From assembly GCA_964445765.1 (NCBI GenBank), contig CAYULD010000001.1, positions 62,001 through 126,000 of the forward strand: a stretch of DNA of 64,000 bases. Direction: 5' to 3'. Below, piece after piece: positions 19,472-28,298 of the stretch (the stretch's first letter is position 1; every line of letters begins with the position of its first letter). This stretch comes from JANPLD01 sp964445765. Lineage in GTDB: Bacteria > Pseudomonadota > Alphaproteobacteria > Rickettsiales > UBA8987. The notes beneath the pieces are model-generated. The model was given only the letters and a program-made list of their open reading frames with translations, ran no database searches and had not been told where the DNA came from. Both the position numbers and the translations under genes were made by a program.

Positions 19472-22400
19472 TTAATTATTAAATTTTTCCCTTATCATTA
19501 TATTTAACTGAGAAAATTTGTTAGCATTTGTATAATAAGCAACAAATTTTTCTATGTCAGCAAGCCTAATTTTACCTTCAAAAACTGCATCAAGCTCTTT
19601 AGGATCAGCCCTATTATCAAGCATTTTGAAAACATGAATTGTGTCTCTATCAACTTTAACATCCTTGAATATTCTAGCTAAATTAGAATATTTCTTCTTA
19701 CTTTCTAAAATTACACGCTCAGTGCCTTCCCTAGTTAAATAGGAATATGCAAGTGCAAGAGCCACTACATTACTTCTATCTTCTAAAGTTAGCTGGTCAT
19801 AAGGTAAGCCTTCTAACTTTGAAACTTTATCTTCAAGAAGGTTAGCAACAGTTAACCATTTCTTACTTGGTAGATAAGAATATTCATTTAAGAAAGATTG
19901 GATTTTTTCAAGCTCAGAAGTTCTTTCAAAATCTTTATAATCTAGTTTGTTCAAGCCACTTGTGAGGAATGTAAAAACCTTAATATCATCTTCATTATCT
20001 AACCTTGAGATAAAATCTTGCTCAAGTTTTTTAAGTTTTTCATTTTGGTTTTGGCTTGCATAAGCTATTGCGAGGGTAATGATATTTTTTATTTCATCTT
20101 TTCTTAATGGTTCTGGAAAACTATCAATGTAAGTTTGAAGTCTAGGCTCAATTTTATCTTGAATGCCAAACCAGTTTTCCCTTCTCTTAAAAACTTCTAT
20201 GCGAACATTCTCTGCAGAATCTGAAAAATCATCTTTAACAAGGTCAATCGCATCAAAAAGATTATTGTTGAAAGCTAGAATTAAAGCCTTTCTGTTCCTT
20301 ACTTCACGAGACATATCTTCTGATAAAACTTCGTTATCTAACAAAGTTAAAATTTTATTTGCATCTTCAAGTTTATTATCATCAATATAAATTTGAGAGA
20401 GCCATAATACAAGCTCCGCCTTGCTATCACCTTGTGAACGAAATGAAATTTGGTGTTTAAGAATTTCTATGGCGTTATCTATCATATCAGTATTGATAAA
20501 ATAATTTGCAACTTTTCTAGTTATTCTATCACCCACTTCACCAACTGGCATTAATTCTCTAAATCTAAAATAAATTCTTAAAACTTCTAAAGGCTCTAAA
20601 TTATAAACTGAGCCTGTATCATACAAATCAATGAATATATCTTTCATCTTGCCTAAAATATAAACAGATTCCGCAGTTTGAGGGAAATTTTGAACAATAG
20701 AACGCCAAATTTCTAAGGCACCCATATAATTTTTTTCATTAAGATAAATATTTCCAGCGGTCTCAAGAACATCCACTTCAAAAAAATCATCTCTCCACAT
20801 CACTGAAACTTTTAACAATTCTTCAACCGCTTGTTTATAATCAATTTTACCGAGTAAAAGATTAAGTTTAGTAAGTTCAAAATTTGCAATCGCTCTATTT
20901 TTTCTATCCTCAAAATTATTTATTAATGCTGAAAAAATCTCCATTGCCTCTTCATATCTTCCAATAGAGGCTAAATATTTACCATTTATAATTTTAACAT
21001 CATTTTCATATTGAGTTGGTATACCATCATAAATAACTGAATCTAAAATTGTTTTTGAGTCATCAAATTTATTAATTTCAGCCAAATACCTAACATAATC
21101 TAAGCCCATTGAAAACCTTACTTCTTCAGTATATTGCTTCATAAATTTTGTGTATCCCTCAAGAAAATCTATATCTTCAAGATTTTCTAAAATACGATTT
21201 TTCTTATTGTAATTATATATACTTAGCCATTGCCAAAATTTTAATTCATTTGCGGAAAAGCTATTGACTGATTCTTCATAAAGCTGGGTAAAATCTTCTT
21301 TAGCTTCATCAAATTTTTTAGTAAGAAATTTTGTTGCGGCTAAACTTGCTCTAACTTTGAAAATTTCCTTAAAGCTAGAATCATTTGTAACGATATCTTC
21401 ATAAATTCCCTTTGCTTCTGAATAAAAAGCCTTTGAAAAATAATAGTCAGCAAGTTTTTTTTGTAAGACAGTTTTTTCAGAATTTTTTGCATTGGAAATC
21501 TGGAATACTAAATCTTGAACTATATCAATTTTTTCATCAGTTTTAGGCAATGCAGCATTAGAATTTTCGTCTTTTTTATCTTTATTTTTTGATTTTACTT
21601 TCTTAACGATTTTAGATGAATCATCTTTTTTTTCTTTTTCAGCGAGAGCCTTAAGAGCTAATTCAAATGGGAATATTGATTGCTCAGAAAAAATGCTAAA
21701 AGCCTTTTTAGAAAGCTTTTTTTCATCTTCTGAAATTGATTCCCCAAGTGCGAGAATTTCCTCAGAAAGGATTAAGTTAGGATGTTTACTTATAAATAAT
21801 TTATTCTTATTTTCTTTATCTTTTTCATAGATAATATTGTCAGATTTCTCTCTAACAACTAAGCCTTGTGCGGATTGCTCAATAGATAAATCAACAAAAT
21901 CCCTTTTTTGATTATTACCATATCCGTTTTCAGTGGTGGTAAAGATTTTTAAGGTTTCAAGAGTGGTTTCATCATATAATTTTAATGGTTTTGAGGCGTT
22001 TTTAATACTAATAGAAATTTTATTTTCACCCCATTCATTTGATGCTTTGAATGAAAATTGATTGGTAAAGTTTTCAATATTTTTATTATCTTTTTCGTGA
22101 ACTTCAACATTCCAAGAGGTTTTATCTTTATAAGCAATTAATTTGTAATTTGAATATTTTTCAAACTTACCTTTTAGCTTGAATTTGAAAATGGTAAATT
22201 TCTTATTTTTAACCTCAGAAAAATTACTTACTAATTCATTTGCAATTATTTGAGGCATAAAAATGGGCTTTTTAGTATTAAAAACTAAATAACCATACTT
22301 GCCAGACTTAAAGGCTGAAAAGCCTAAATCATCAATATTATTAGAAAGAATTTTTATAGTAAAAATATTTTCTTCATAATTGAAATTGGGCTCAAAAAAA

Positions 22401-23095
22401 TTGCCTGCTGAAATTTTTTCTAATTCGTAAATTTTATTCTCGCCAAAATTTGAGGCAAGCGGACCAATAAAATCAGCACCTATTTTATACTCCTGCTTAA
22501 TTGAGGGCGGTCCATATAAATCTGGCGGATAAGTATAAATTAAAGATAAATTTGATGTTATATTTTGAGCTTTTTCTTTCTTCTTATCTTTGCTAGTTTT
22601 TTCTTCAATCACTCCATCAACTGGCAATTTTGACATTAAAATAGCATTGCTTGGCTTAATAATTTCTTCCTCCGCAATAGAGCCACTGCCTTTGGTAAAT
22701 ATATCAAAGCCAACACCATTATCTGCAATAAATTTCCTTAATTTTTGGCTATCATTCTTAAGCCTAAAAGCTATTGATTTACTATCATTTGCAAAGCCAT
22801 AAGATTTTATAAATTTATTATTTTGGTTATAGCCTACAATTTTAATTTCAGCTGGCTTAGTGAAATCAATGTAGATATTTTCACCTTGCATTACTGGTTT
22901 TAATTCAGAGTAATCAACGCCTGAAAAAACTAATCTGACGAAATTCTCAAAAAATAAAACTTCAGTTTTAACATTGCTTGATTCTTGAGCGGGGGTATTA
23001 TTTGAACTGGCATCATTTGAATTTTGAGTGTTAGCATTATTAGTAAAAAATACTAAAAAAGTGAAGATTATAATATTTTTATAAAGTTGCTTCAT
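19472..23095 (-). CDS. Large periplasmic TPR protein with AMIN-like N-terminus
   Basis: A 1207-residue exported protein. A signal peptide (about 1-23) precedes a Ser/Asn-rich spacer. Residues about 40-150 (VKTEVLFFENFVRLVFSGV...) look like a beta-rich AMIN-type envelope-binding domain. A Lys/Glu-rich linker lies near 500-525. The C-terminal half (about 530-1190) is a helical solenoid of TPR-like pairs (for example YYFSKAFYSEAKGIYEDIV and IGRYEEAMEIFSALI). Such proteins act as periplasmic scaffolds. The start overlaps the end of the MotB-like gene by 17 bases, and a pseudopilin gene follows after 13 bases, so the set is probably co-translated. I do not recognise a named family. A link to motor or pilus assembly is inferred from the operon. 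Confidence 0.85.
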   Translation of the reverse strand: MKQLYKNIIIFTFLVFFTNNANTQNSNDASSNNTPAQESSNVKTEVLFFENFVRLVFSGVDYSELKPVMQGENIYIDFTKPAEIKIVGYNQNNKFIKSYGFANDSKSIAFRLKNDSQKLRKFIADNGVGFDIFTKGSGSIAEEEIIKPSNAILMSKLPVDGVIEEKTSKDKKKEKAQNITSNLSLIYTYPPDLYGPPSIKQEYKIGADFIGPLASNFGENKIYELEKISAGNFFEPNFNYEENIFTIKILSNNIDDLGFSAFKSGKYGYLVFNTKKPIFMPQIIANELVSNFSEVKNKKFTIFKFKLKGKFEKYSNYKLIAYKDKTSWNVEVHEKDNKNIENFTNQFSFKASNEWGENKISISIKNASKPLKLYDETTLETLKIFTTTENGYGNNQKRDFVDLSIEQSAQGLVVREKSDNIIYEKDKENKNKLFISKHPNLILSEEILALGESISEDEKKLSKKAFSIFSEQSIFPFELALKALAEKEKKDDSSKIVKKVKSKNKDKKDENSNAALPKTDEKIDIVQDLVFQISNAKNSEKTVLQKKLADYYFSKAFYSEAKGIYEDIVTNDSSFKEIFKVRASLAATKFLTKKFDEAKEDFTQLYEESVNSFSANELKFWQWLSIYNYNKKNRILENLEDIDFLEGYTKFMKQYTEEVRFSMGLDYVRYLAEINKFDDSKTILDSVIYDGIPTQYENDVKIINGKYLASIGRYEEAMEIFSALINNFEDRKNRAIANFELTKLNLLLGKIDYKQAVEELLKVSVMWRDDFFEVDVLETAGNIYLNEKNYMGALEIWRSIVQNFPQTAESVYILGKMKDIFIDLYDTGSVYNLEPLEVLRIYFRFRELMPVGEVGDRITRKVANYFINTDMIDNAIEILKHQISFRSQGDSKAELVLWLSQIYIDDNKLEDANKILTLLDNEVLSEDMSREVRNRKALILAFNNNLFDAIDLVKDDFSDSAENVRIEVFKRRENWFGIQDKIEPRLQTYIDSFPEPLRKDEIKNIITLAIAYASQNQNEKLKKLEQDFISRLDNEDDIKVFTFLTSGLNKLDYKDFERTSELEKIQSFLNEYSYLPSKKWLTVANLLEDKVSKLEGLPYDQLTLEDRSNVVALALAYSYLTREGTERVILESKKKYSNLARIFKDVKVDRDTIHVFKMLDNRADPKELDAVFEGKIRLADIEKFVAYYTNANKFSQLNIMIREKFNN

Positions 23096-23744
23096 AGTTT
23101 TTTATTATAAGAACTAACCTATCACGATAACTAAAATTGTAATTTATAGCAGAAAAAATTTTTCTAATATTTTTTTTATAACCAACATCTAAAATTTTAT
23201 CACCAAAAAAATTTAATATTTTCATATTATATTTTTGATCACTACCCCTATAGGCTAAATTTATTTGATTATTTAGTGAAGAAAGGGCAGGGGAGAGTTG
23301 ATATAATGCCCTTTTGCCTTTTTCTGTTAATTCAAATTCGCCATTTTCTTCTGAGATTAAATTTTTTCTTCTAAACACAATTAAAACATTATTTGGGTTT
23401 GCTTCAATAATAACATCACCTGAAAAAAGTAAATCTTCATCAAGAGATTTTATGATAAGTTTTTTTATATAATCTACATCAAAATTTGGTTTAATAACTT
23501 TTTTAATATTTACGCTATCAACTTCACTGCTTTTAGAAATATAAGTTAAAAAACCTATATGGGAGGATCTACTTAAAACCATAAATTCATTTTTATATTT
23601 GTCCCAATTTTTTTTGGGTATGCTTGAAGTAGCAAAAATTAATACGAAGAAGGTTAAAATTAATGATAATAAATCAGCAAAACTAAGCATCCAATTATTA
23701 TTAACTGGCGTTCTTGGGCGATTAAATTTGAATTTGCTATTCAT
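23079..23744 (-). CDS. MotB/OmpA-like stator-type membrane protein
   Basis: A protein of about 221 residues with a single N-terminal membrane helix of MotB type, NWMLSFADLLSLILTFFVLIF. The Asp in SFADLL (residue 24 from the chosen start) matches the proton-binding Asp of MotB. The rest is periplasmic with a weak OmpA-like shape but no clear peptidoglycan-binding signature. I choose the ATG at 23744, which overlaps the upstream gene by 8 bases; an earlier ATG at 23756 adds four residues. MotB needs a MotA partner for ion flow, and no MotA/TolQ gene is in the window. Family assignment rests mainly on the helix. Confidence 0.75.
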   Translation of the reverse strand: MNSKFKFNRPRTPVNNNWMLSFADLLSLILTFFVLIFATSSIPKKNWDKYKNEFMVLSRSSHIGFLTYISKSSEVDSVNIKKVIKPNFDVDYIKKLIIKSLDEDLLFSGDVIIEANPNNVLIVFRRKNLISEENGEFELTEKGKRALYQLSPALSSLNNQINLAYRGSDQKYNMKILNFFGDKILDVGYKKNIRKIFSAINYNFSYRDRLVLIIKNYEATL

Positions 23745-24372
23745 AGCCAACCACAATTGAAATTTTAATTATATTTTCTAGCTCTTTATCTTTTGGCTTA
23801 AAAAAGCTCGTCGTTAGGCGATATTTTGCTGGCGTGTAGTATGATGCAATATTATTTACAATAGTTGCCTTTCTAATATCAACTTCAAAGCTTTCAGTGT
23901 TAGGAAGGCTAACATCAGCATTTATGCTTTCTGTATCTGCATATTCTTTTAATAGAAGAAATATTTGCCTAAAAATCTTTTCACCAGAATATTTTATAGT
24001 GCCATTTTCATCACTAAAAAATAAGTTATTTCTCAGGTGAATTTTTAGCAATTTACCTGACTGAATAATATAAACGCCACTTGATAATTCTTTTCTTAAA
24101 ATATTTTCCATTTTCTCTTTTAAGCCAAAGATTTTTGAGCCTGCGGCAATATCCGCCTTATCTTCAATATTTAGTTTTGTTTTGAGATCTTTGCCAACAA
24201 ATTCATATCTAACATTAGTTAAAACCTCTTCAGTTTTCTTTTTATTTTTTAATGCTAAAGAGTTGAGTAATATAAAAAATGATAATAGAATAAGAAATAA
24301 AGAAACTATAAGATACTTAAAACCATCTGATGGCTCTTTTATTAGTAAATTGCTTTTGAAATTTGATGACAT
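23737..24372 (-). CDS. MotB/OmpA-like membrane protein lacking the channel Asp
   Basis: A 211-residue protein, first in its operon. A short cytoplasmic N-terminus is followed by one hydrophobic helix (about 19-40, YLIVSLFLILLSFFILL) and a long periplasmic part. The helix resembles the MotB-like one encoded next, but lacks the Asp. Near the C-terminus, ESFEVDIRKATIVNNIASYY and KISIVVGY echo the 'N..LS..RA..V...L' and final strand of OmpA-like peptidoglycan-binding domains in degenerate form. The start ATG lies only 5 bases from the divergent ATG at 24378. The pair could form a heterodimeric stator-like or anchor complex (inference). Confidence 0.7.
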   Translation of the reverse strand: MSSNFKSNLLIKEPSDGFKYLIVSLFLILLSFFILLNSLALKNKKKTEEVLTNVRYEFVGKDLKTKLNIEDKADIAAGSKIFGLKEKMENILRKELSSGVYIIQSGKLLKIHLRNNLFFSDENGTIKYSGEKIFRQIFLLLKEYADTESINADVSLPNTESFEVDIRKATIVNNIASYYTPAKYRLTTSFFKPKDKELENIIKISIVVGYE

Positions 24373-24377
24373 TTTTT

Positions 24378-24797
24378 ATGAATAAAAAATTTTTTATAAT
24401 TATAACTATATTTATATTTTCTAGCTTTTTTAGCAATTCATCATACTCTGAAAATTTAACTAATTCTAATTGTAATGAGCTTGATAGCCATTTATTTGAC
24501 TGCAAAAAATTTGAATGTGCTACTAAAACATCTAGCAATAAATTTGTTAAAAATAAAATTCTGGGGCTTACAAAATCTGGAAAATGTAAATATGTTCAAT
24601 ATACTGAAAATGAAAAAAACATTTTTTGTAACTATAGCGAAGAATCTAGAAAATTTATCTCAATTCAGCTTACCAATAATAAAGCAAAGCCTAATAAAGA
24701 TTTACTAAAACAGGTTCAAAAATATATCTCACAAAATAAAGGCTATGAAGATTTATTAGTTGAGGAAATTTTTATTAATGAATGTAAAATTAAATAA
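24378..24797 (+). CDS. Small secreted cysteine-containing protein, unknown
   Basis: A 139-residue exported protein. From the ATG at 24378 it has a clear signal peptide (MNKKFFIIITIFIFSSFF..SYS). In-frame ATGs at 24363 and 24366 would overlap the divergent gene's start, so I prefer the downstream one. The mature part has six cysteines (in SNCNEL, FDCKKFEC, KCKYVQ, NIFCNYS, INECKIK), enough for three disulfides, which fits an oxidising periplasm. No family is recognised. It lies 7 bases before a pseudopilin gene and probably shares its transcript, suggesting a role in the same envelope system. Confidence 0.75.
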   Translation: MNKKFFIIITIFIFSSFFSNSSYSENLTNSNCNELDSHLFDCKKFECATKTSSNKFVKNKILGLTKSGKCKYVQYTENEKNIFCNYSEESRKFISIQLTNNKAKPNKDLLKQVQKYISQNKGYEDLLVEEIFINECKIK

Positions 24798-24804
24798 ATT
24801 ATTT

Positions 24805-25515
24805 ATGAAAAAAACAAAAAAAATAGGTTTTACAATAATTGAGCTTTCCATAGTTTTAGTTATTATTGGATTGCTAGTGGGTGCAGTTTTAGGTGGGCAG
24901 GAAATTATTGAGGGTTCAAAAAGGCTCTCGGTTATTTCTAACTTTTCTGATTATAAATCTGCTTATGATCAATTTAAGGATAAATATTATGGCTTGCCGG
25001 GTGATTTAGTTGATGCAGCAAGCTATTGGCCCTCTAAGGCAACTAATGGTGATGGAAATTCTTCAATTAGCACAGCTGAAGGGCTTGATGGTTGGCAACA
25101 TTTATCTTTGGCAGGTTTAATTGATGGAACATTTTCTGGGATGGCATCAGGCACTGCCTCAAAAGCTCTGCTAGATACTGATATTCCTTCTGCACCTTTT
25201 AATAACTCAGGTTATACTATAGAAACAAGAAATACAAAGATTACTAATAGCGTTGCATCAATAATGTTTGGAAGATTTAATACAGCTTCTAGCTATAACT
25301 CTGGAGTTATTTCTCCGCAAGGGGCGGCAAACATTGATCAAAAAATTGATAATAATAATCCCTCACAAGGGCAGTTAATAACAACTTCAGGCAATGGAGT
25401 TGCAGTTGCGAATTGTGTAACGGTTGGGGGTTCTGAGGCATTAGATGTTTATAATTTATCAAATAAAGTTCCTGAATGTATTTTAATTTACTATCTAGAA
25501 CAAGTTGTTGATTAA
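24805..25515 (+). CDS. Type IV pilin-like protein (pseudopilin), second copy
   Basis: A 236-residue prepilin starting at the ATG at 24805. The leader MKKTKKIG is followed by FTIIELSIVLVIIGLLVGAV, a standard prepilin cleavage site with Glu+5. The globular part repeats the layout of the pilin at 18721-19458: GLPGDLVDAASYW, TNGDGNSS, then WQHLSLAGLIDGTF. One Cys pair (VANCVTV and PECILIY) near the C-terminus may close a disulfide loop. I chose this start because upstream in-frame codons overlap the preceding gene. The stop overlaps by 4 bases with the convergent deacetylase gene. It is probably a structural or minor pilin of the same machine as its paralog. Confidence 0.92.
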   Translation: MKKTKKIGFTIIELSIVLVIIGLLVGAVLGGQEIIEGSKRLSVISNFSDYKSAYDQFKDKYYGLPGDLVDAASYWPSKATNGDGNSSISTAEGLDGWQHLSLAGLIDGTFSGMASGTASKALLDTDIPSAPFNNSGYTIETRNTKITNSVASIMFGRFNTASSYNSGVISPQGAANIDQKIDNNNPSQGQLITTSGNGVAVANCVTVGGSEALDVYNLSNKVPECILIYYLEQVVD

Positions 25516-26543
25516 TTATCAGTTACAAAATAATTGATTGGGGCGATGTTTATTCTGCCAGAGTTTTGTGAAAGCCAATTGTTAAGTGTATCTATTGATA
25601 ATTTGTAAGGCTTAATTGAAATTACTACTTTTTTCTTTTTAGAAAAAATTTCATCTTCAACAATTTTTAGCTTTGCTAAAATTTCTTTTTTATCAAGTTT
25701 TTCATCAATTTTCATATCAATGGTGAAAATATCAACCGCCATAGGTTTGGCTTCATTTTCAAGATAAGTATTTACTGAAAGTTTATTGTAACCAAAAAAT
25801 TTATTTAAGTCTCTTATCTTCTTTAGAATCGGTGAAACTACATCTAAATTTTGTGTTATAATTTCACCTTCATTTGTAATAAACCCATCATAATTTTTTA
25901 CCTTACCAATAGTTTTTTCAAGCCTATCAATATTGCGAGATGGGTCAGCAACTGTGATTATTGTTAAAGGCCCAGTATCTTTAATTGGAAAGCCAGAAGG
26001 TTCAAACATAAGGGTAAGCAAAATTTTTCTGCCAGATTTATGAATTTTATTAGTAATTTTTGGTAAATCATCACTATAAGGTGAGAAAGCAAAATTAACT
26101 TCTTTAGGCAATTTTTTTGCATATTCTAATAATTTTTTACTTTGCCCTAAATCAGTTACTATTATTGAAAGTGGTGCATTTTTATAATCAAGTTTAGCTT
26201 CTAATTTTGCTTTTTCCTCAGCAATTTTCTTCTTCTCTTCAAGTTTTTTTTGCTCTGCAATTCTCTTTTCCTCTTCTAGTTTTTTTAGATATTCAGGGTT
26301 AAAGGATTTCAATTCATCATCTTTAAGTTTTAAGCCTAAAACCTCATTCTTTTTGGGTTTAACTTTAATATTACGACCATCTTCTAAAGATTTTTTTGCA
26401 AAAAATGAATAATTATGATAAATTGTAACACATTGATATATAAAAATAATTGTTAAAATAAACAAAATCACTGCAAAAAAACTTATATTTTTTTTGCCTT
26501 TTAATTTTTGAAAAATTGAAAATATTTTGTTTTCTTGATTCAT
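25512..26543 (-). CDS. Divergent polysaccharide deacetylase family protein (DUF610/YibQ)
   Basis: A 343-residue membrane-anchored protein. A cytoplasmic N-terminus, one transmembrane helix (about 18-40) and a Lys/Glu-rich coiled coil (about 75-115) lead into the catalytic-like domain (about 125-340). That domain has LSIIVTDLGQSKK, EVNFAFSPYSDDL, KILLTLMFEPSGFP and GFITNEG. These match the divergent polysaccharide deacetylase family (DUF610), which shares the NodB-like fold. In this copy the usual 'GLG' turn of IVIDDLG is VTDLGQ, with one fewer acidic residue. The role is probably in cell-wall or envelope turnover. I choose the ATG at 26543; the frame extends to a TTG at 26555. Confidence 0.87.
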   Translation of the reverse strand: MNQENKIFSIFQKLKGKKNISFFAVILFILTIIFIYQCVTIYHNYSFFAKKSLEDGRNIKVKPKKNEVLGLKLKDDELKSFNPEYLKKLEEEKRIAEQKKLEEKKKIAEEKAKLEAKLDYKNAPLSIIVTDLGQSKKLLEYAKKLPKEVNFAFSPYSDDLPKITNKIHKSGRKILLTLMFEPSGFPIKDTGPLTIITVADPSRNIDRLEKTIGKVKNYDGFITNEGEIITQNLDVVSPILKKIRDLNKFFGYNKLSVNTYLENEAKPMAVDIFTIDMKIDEKLDKKEILAKLKIVEDEIFSKKKKVVISIKPYKLSIDTLNNWLSQNSGRINIAPINYFVTDN

Positions 26544-26613
26544 ATTTGCTAACAAATTTAATTATATAGTTAATTTATTATAATTTTGAACACAATAGCT
26601 AATTAATAAATTT

Positions 26614-28281
26614 ATGATTTTTAACCCCACTTTAGAAAGTGAAAAACAGCAAAAAGCCACTTTAATTGAAAATATGCTTTCTGAAGTTGGTATGACCAAG
26701 CAAGAGCTTATTGATTTATTTGTTTCAGTTTCAGAAGAAGTTGAGGTTGAAAATAAAATTTCTCAAAAAGATAAAGAAAACCAATCTATTATAAATCTTA
26801 CTCACGCTGAAATTGCAGATTTAATTTCTAATAATGTTGGTGATAATTTATCAAAATTTCTAAGTTTTAATGAGTTAAAAAAATTAGAAAATTTAATCGG
26901 ATATGCCTTATATATTAAAAAAGCAGAACAGCTTGGGCTAAAATTAGACGATGCAAAAATTGCAAGTATATTGCAAATTCAAGCTAAAAATATAAAAATT
27001 CTATCTGGTGCTAAAATTGAAATTGATGGCGTTAAAAAATCTATTTCATCTTCAAAAGCTAAAGATTTATCTCAATATTTAGAGCCTCAAATATCGCAAT
27101 CTCAAAATATTCAAAATCAAAGAAATAGCCCAAGTTCGCAATCTCAGGGTGCAAGCAATCAGCAAAGTCCAAATTTTTTAAGTAGAATTTCTTCTGCAAT
27201 TCAATCTCAAGTTCAAAGTGCGGTTTCATCAGTGTTTGGTGCTGCAAATAGGGTTGATGCAAGTGCAAATATGTTAAGGGTTCAAACGCAAGTTAGGCAA
27301 GTTGAAGCAGCAAATAGACAATTAAAAAGGCAACAACAAAAAGCATCAGCACTTGGAAATATATTAAAATCATCAGTTAACAGGGCAGGGGAGAAGCAAG
27401 TTACAATTAGGGTTAAAGATAAATCTGGCGTTGTTTCTGAGAAAACTATTGGGTTAAAAGAGTTGGCCAAAGAAAAAAATATTCCAATTAATAAAGCAGA
27501 AGAGCTTGTTAAAGATATTGATAAAGCAAATTCTAATTTAGAAAAATCAGTTAAATCTCTGCAAGAAAAAACGCCAGATGTGAAAATTATTGCAATTACA
27601 AATGATGACAAGGGCAGGGTGATTATTGAAGCGGAAATTAAGGGGCAAAGATTCAAAATTCCCGCCGAGCAATTTTCTACTGAGATAAAAAGCCCTAAGC
27701 AAGATTCAGGAAATATATCAGAGGGTAAAACCAAGAAGGAAGGCTATGAAAGTGAAGATGGGCTTAAAATTTATGAACAAGTTGGATCTTCAAAAAATAA
27801 AGGGTTTAATTCTGAGAAAATGGATAAAATGGCTAAATCAGAAAATCTTAAATTTGAACTTAATAAATTAGATGCGATTTCTGACTTAGAAAAATTAAGA
27901 AAAAATCAAGAAAAGCAAAATACTAAAGAAGGGGCTTCAGCTGAAATTGACTCTGAAAGACCAGATGCAGTAAAAAAGGCTTCAGATATTGTTGATGAGC
28001 ATAGAGATCCATCTCTTAAATATATGATGAATAAACCAGTTGATATTCATAAAAATGATGATCCGAAGGAAAAAACTGAGATTAAAGAATCTAATAAAAC
28101 TCACGAAAAATTGAAAAAACTTGATGCTATGATGGATAAATTAGAAGGGCTAAATGAAATTAAAAATAGTATGAAAAATGCTGTTGCAGATAAAATGGAA
28201 GAGGCAATGAAAAATAAAGATTTAATGAAAGATATGCAGAAAGAAAAAATGCTTAATCCTGAAAATTTCTTGAAAAGATAA
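26614..28281 (+). CDS. Unknown Gln/Lys-rich coiled-coil protein
   Basis: A 555-residue protein that I do not recognise. It has no signal peptide or membrane helix. Residues 1-155 are mainly helical. Residues about 160-200 are Ser/Gln/Asn-rich and probably disordered. About 215-340 are helical with a small lysine-rich beta module (TIRVKDKSGVVSEKTIGLKE) and a matching VKIIAITNDDKGRVIIEAEI strand set. From about 370 on it is charged coiled coil with many short Lys/Glu repeats, ending in Met-rich helices (KNSMKNAVADKMEEAMKNK). It stands alone between a divergent deacetylase gene and a convergent PAP2 gene. It could be a scaffold or a secreted effector; nothing in the sequence decides between these. 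Confidence 0.7.
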   Translation: MIFNPTLESEKQQKATLIENMLSEVGMTKQELIDLFVSVSEEVEVENKISQKDKENQSIINLTHAEIADLISNNVGDNLSKFLSFNELKKLENLIGYALYIKKAEQLGLKLDDAKIASILQIQAKNIKILSGAKIEIDGVKKSISSSKAKDLSQYLEPQISQSQNIQNQRNSPSSQSQGASNQQSPNFLSRISSAIQSQVQSAVSSVFGAANRVDASANMLRVQTQVRQVEAANRQLKRQQQKASALGNILKSSVNRAGEKQVTIRVKDKSGVVSEKTIGLKELAKEKNIPINKAEELVKDIDKANSNLEKSVKSLQEKTPDVKIIAITNDDKGRVIIEAEIKGQRFKIPAEQFSTEIKSPKQDSGNISEGKTKKEGYESEDGLKIYEQVGSSKNKGFNSEKMDKMAKSENLKFELNKLDAISDLEKLRKNQEKQNTKEGASAEIDSERPDAVKKASDIVDEHRDPSLKYMMNKPVDIHKNDDPKEKTEIKESNKTHEKLKKLDAMMDKLEGLNEIKNSMKNAVADKMEEAMKNKDLMKDMQKEKMLNPENFLKR

Positions 28282-28298
28282 CTTTATTTTTTTTATCT

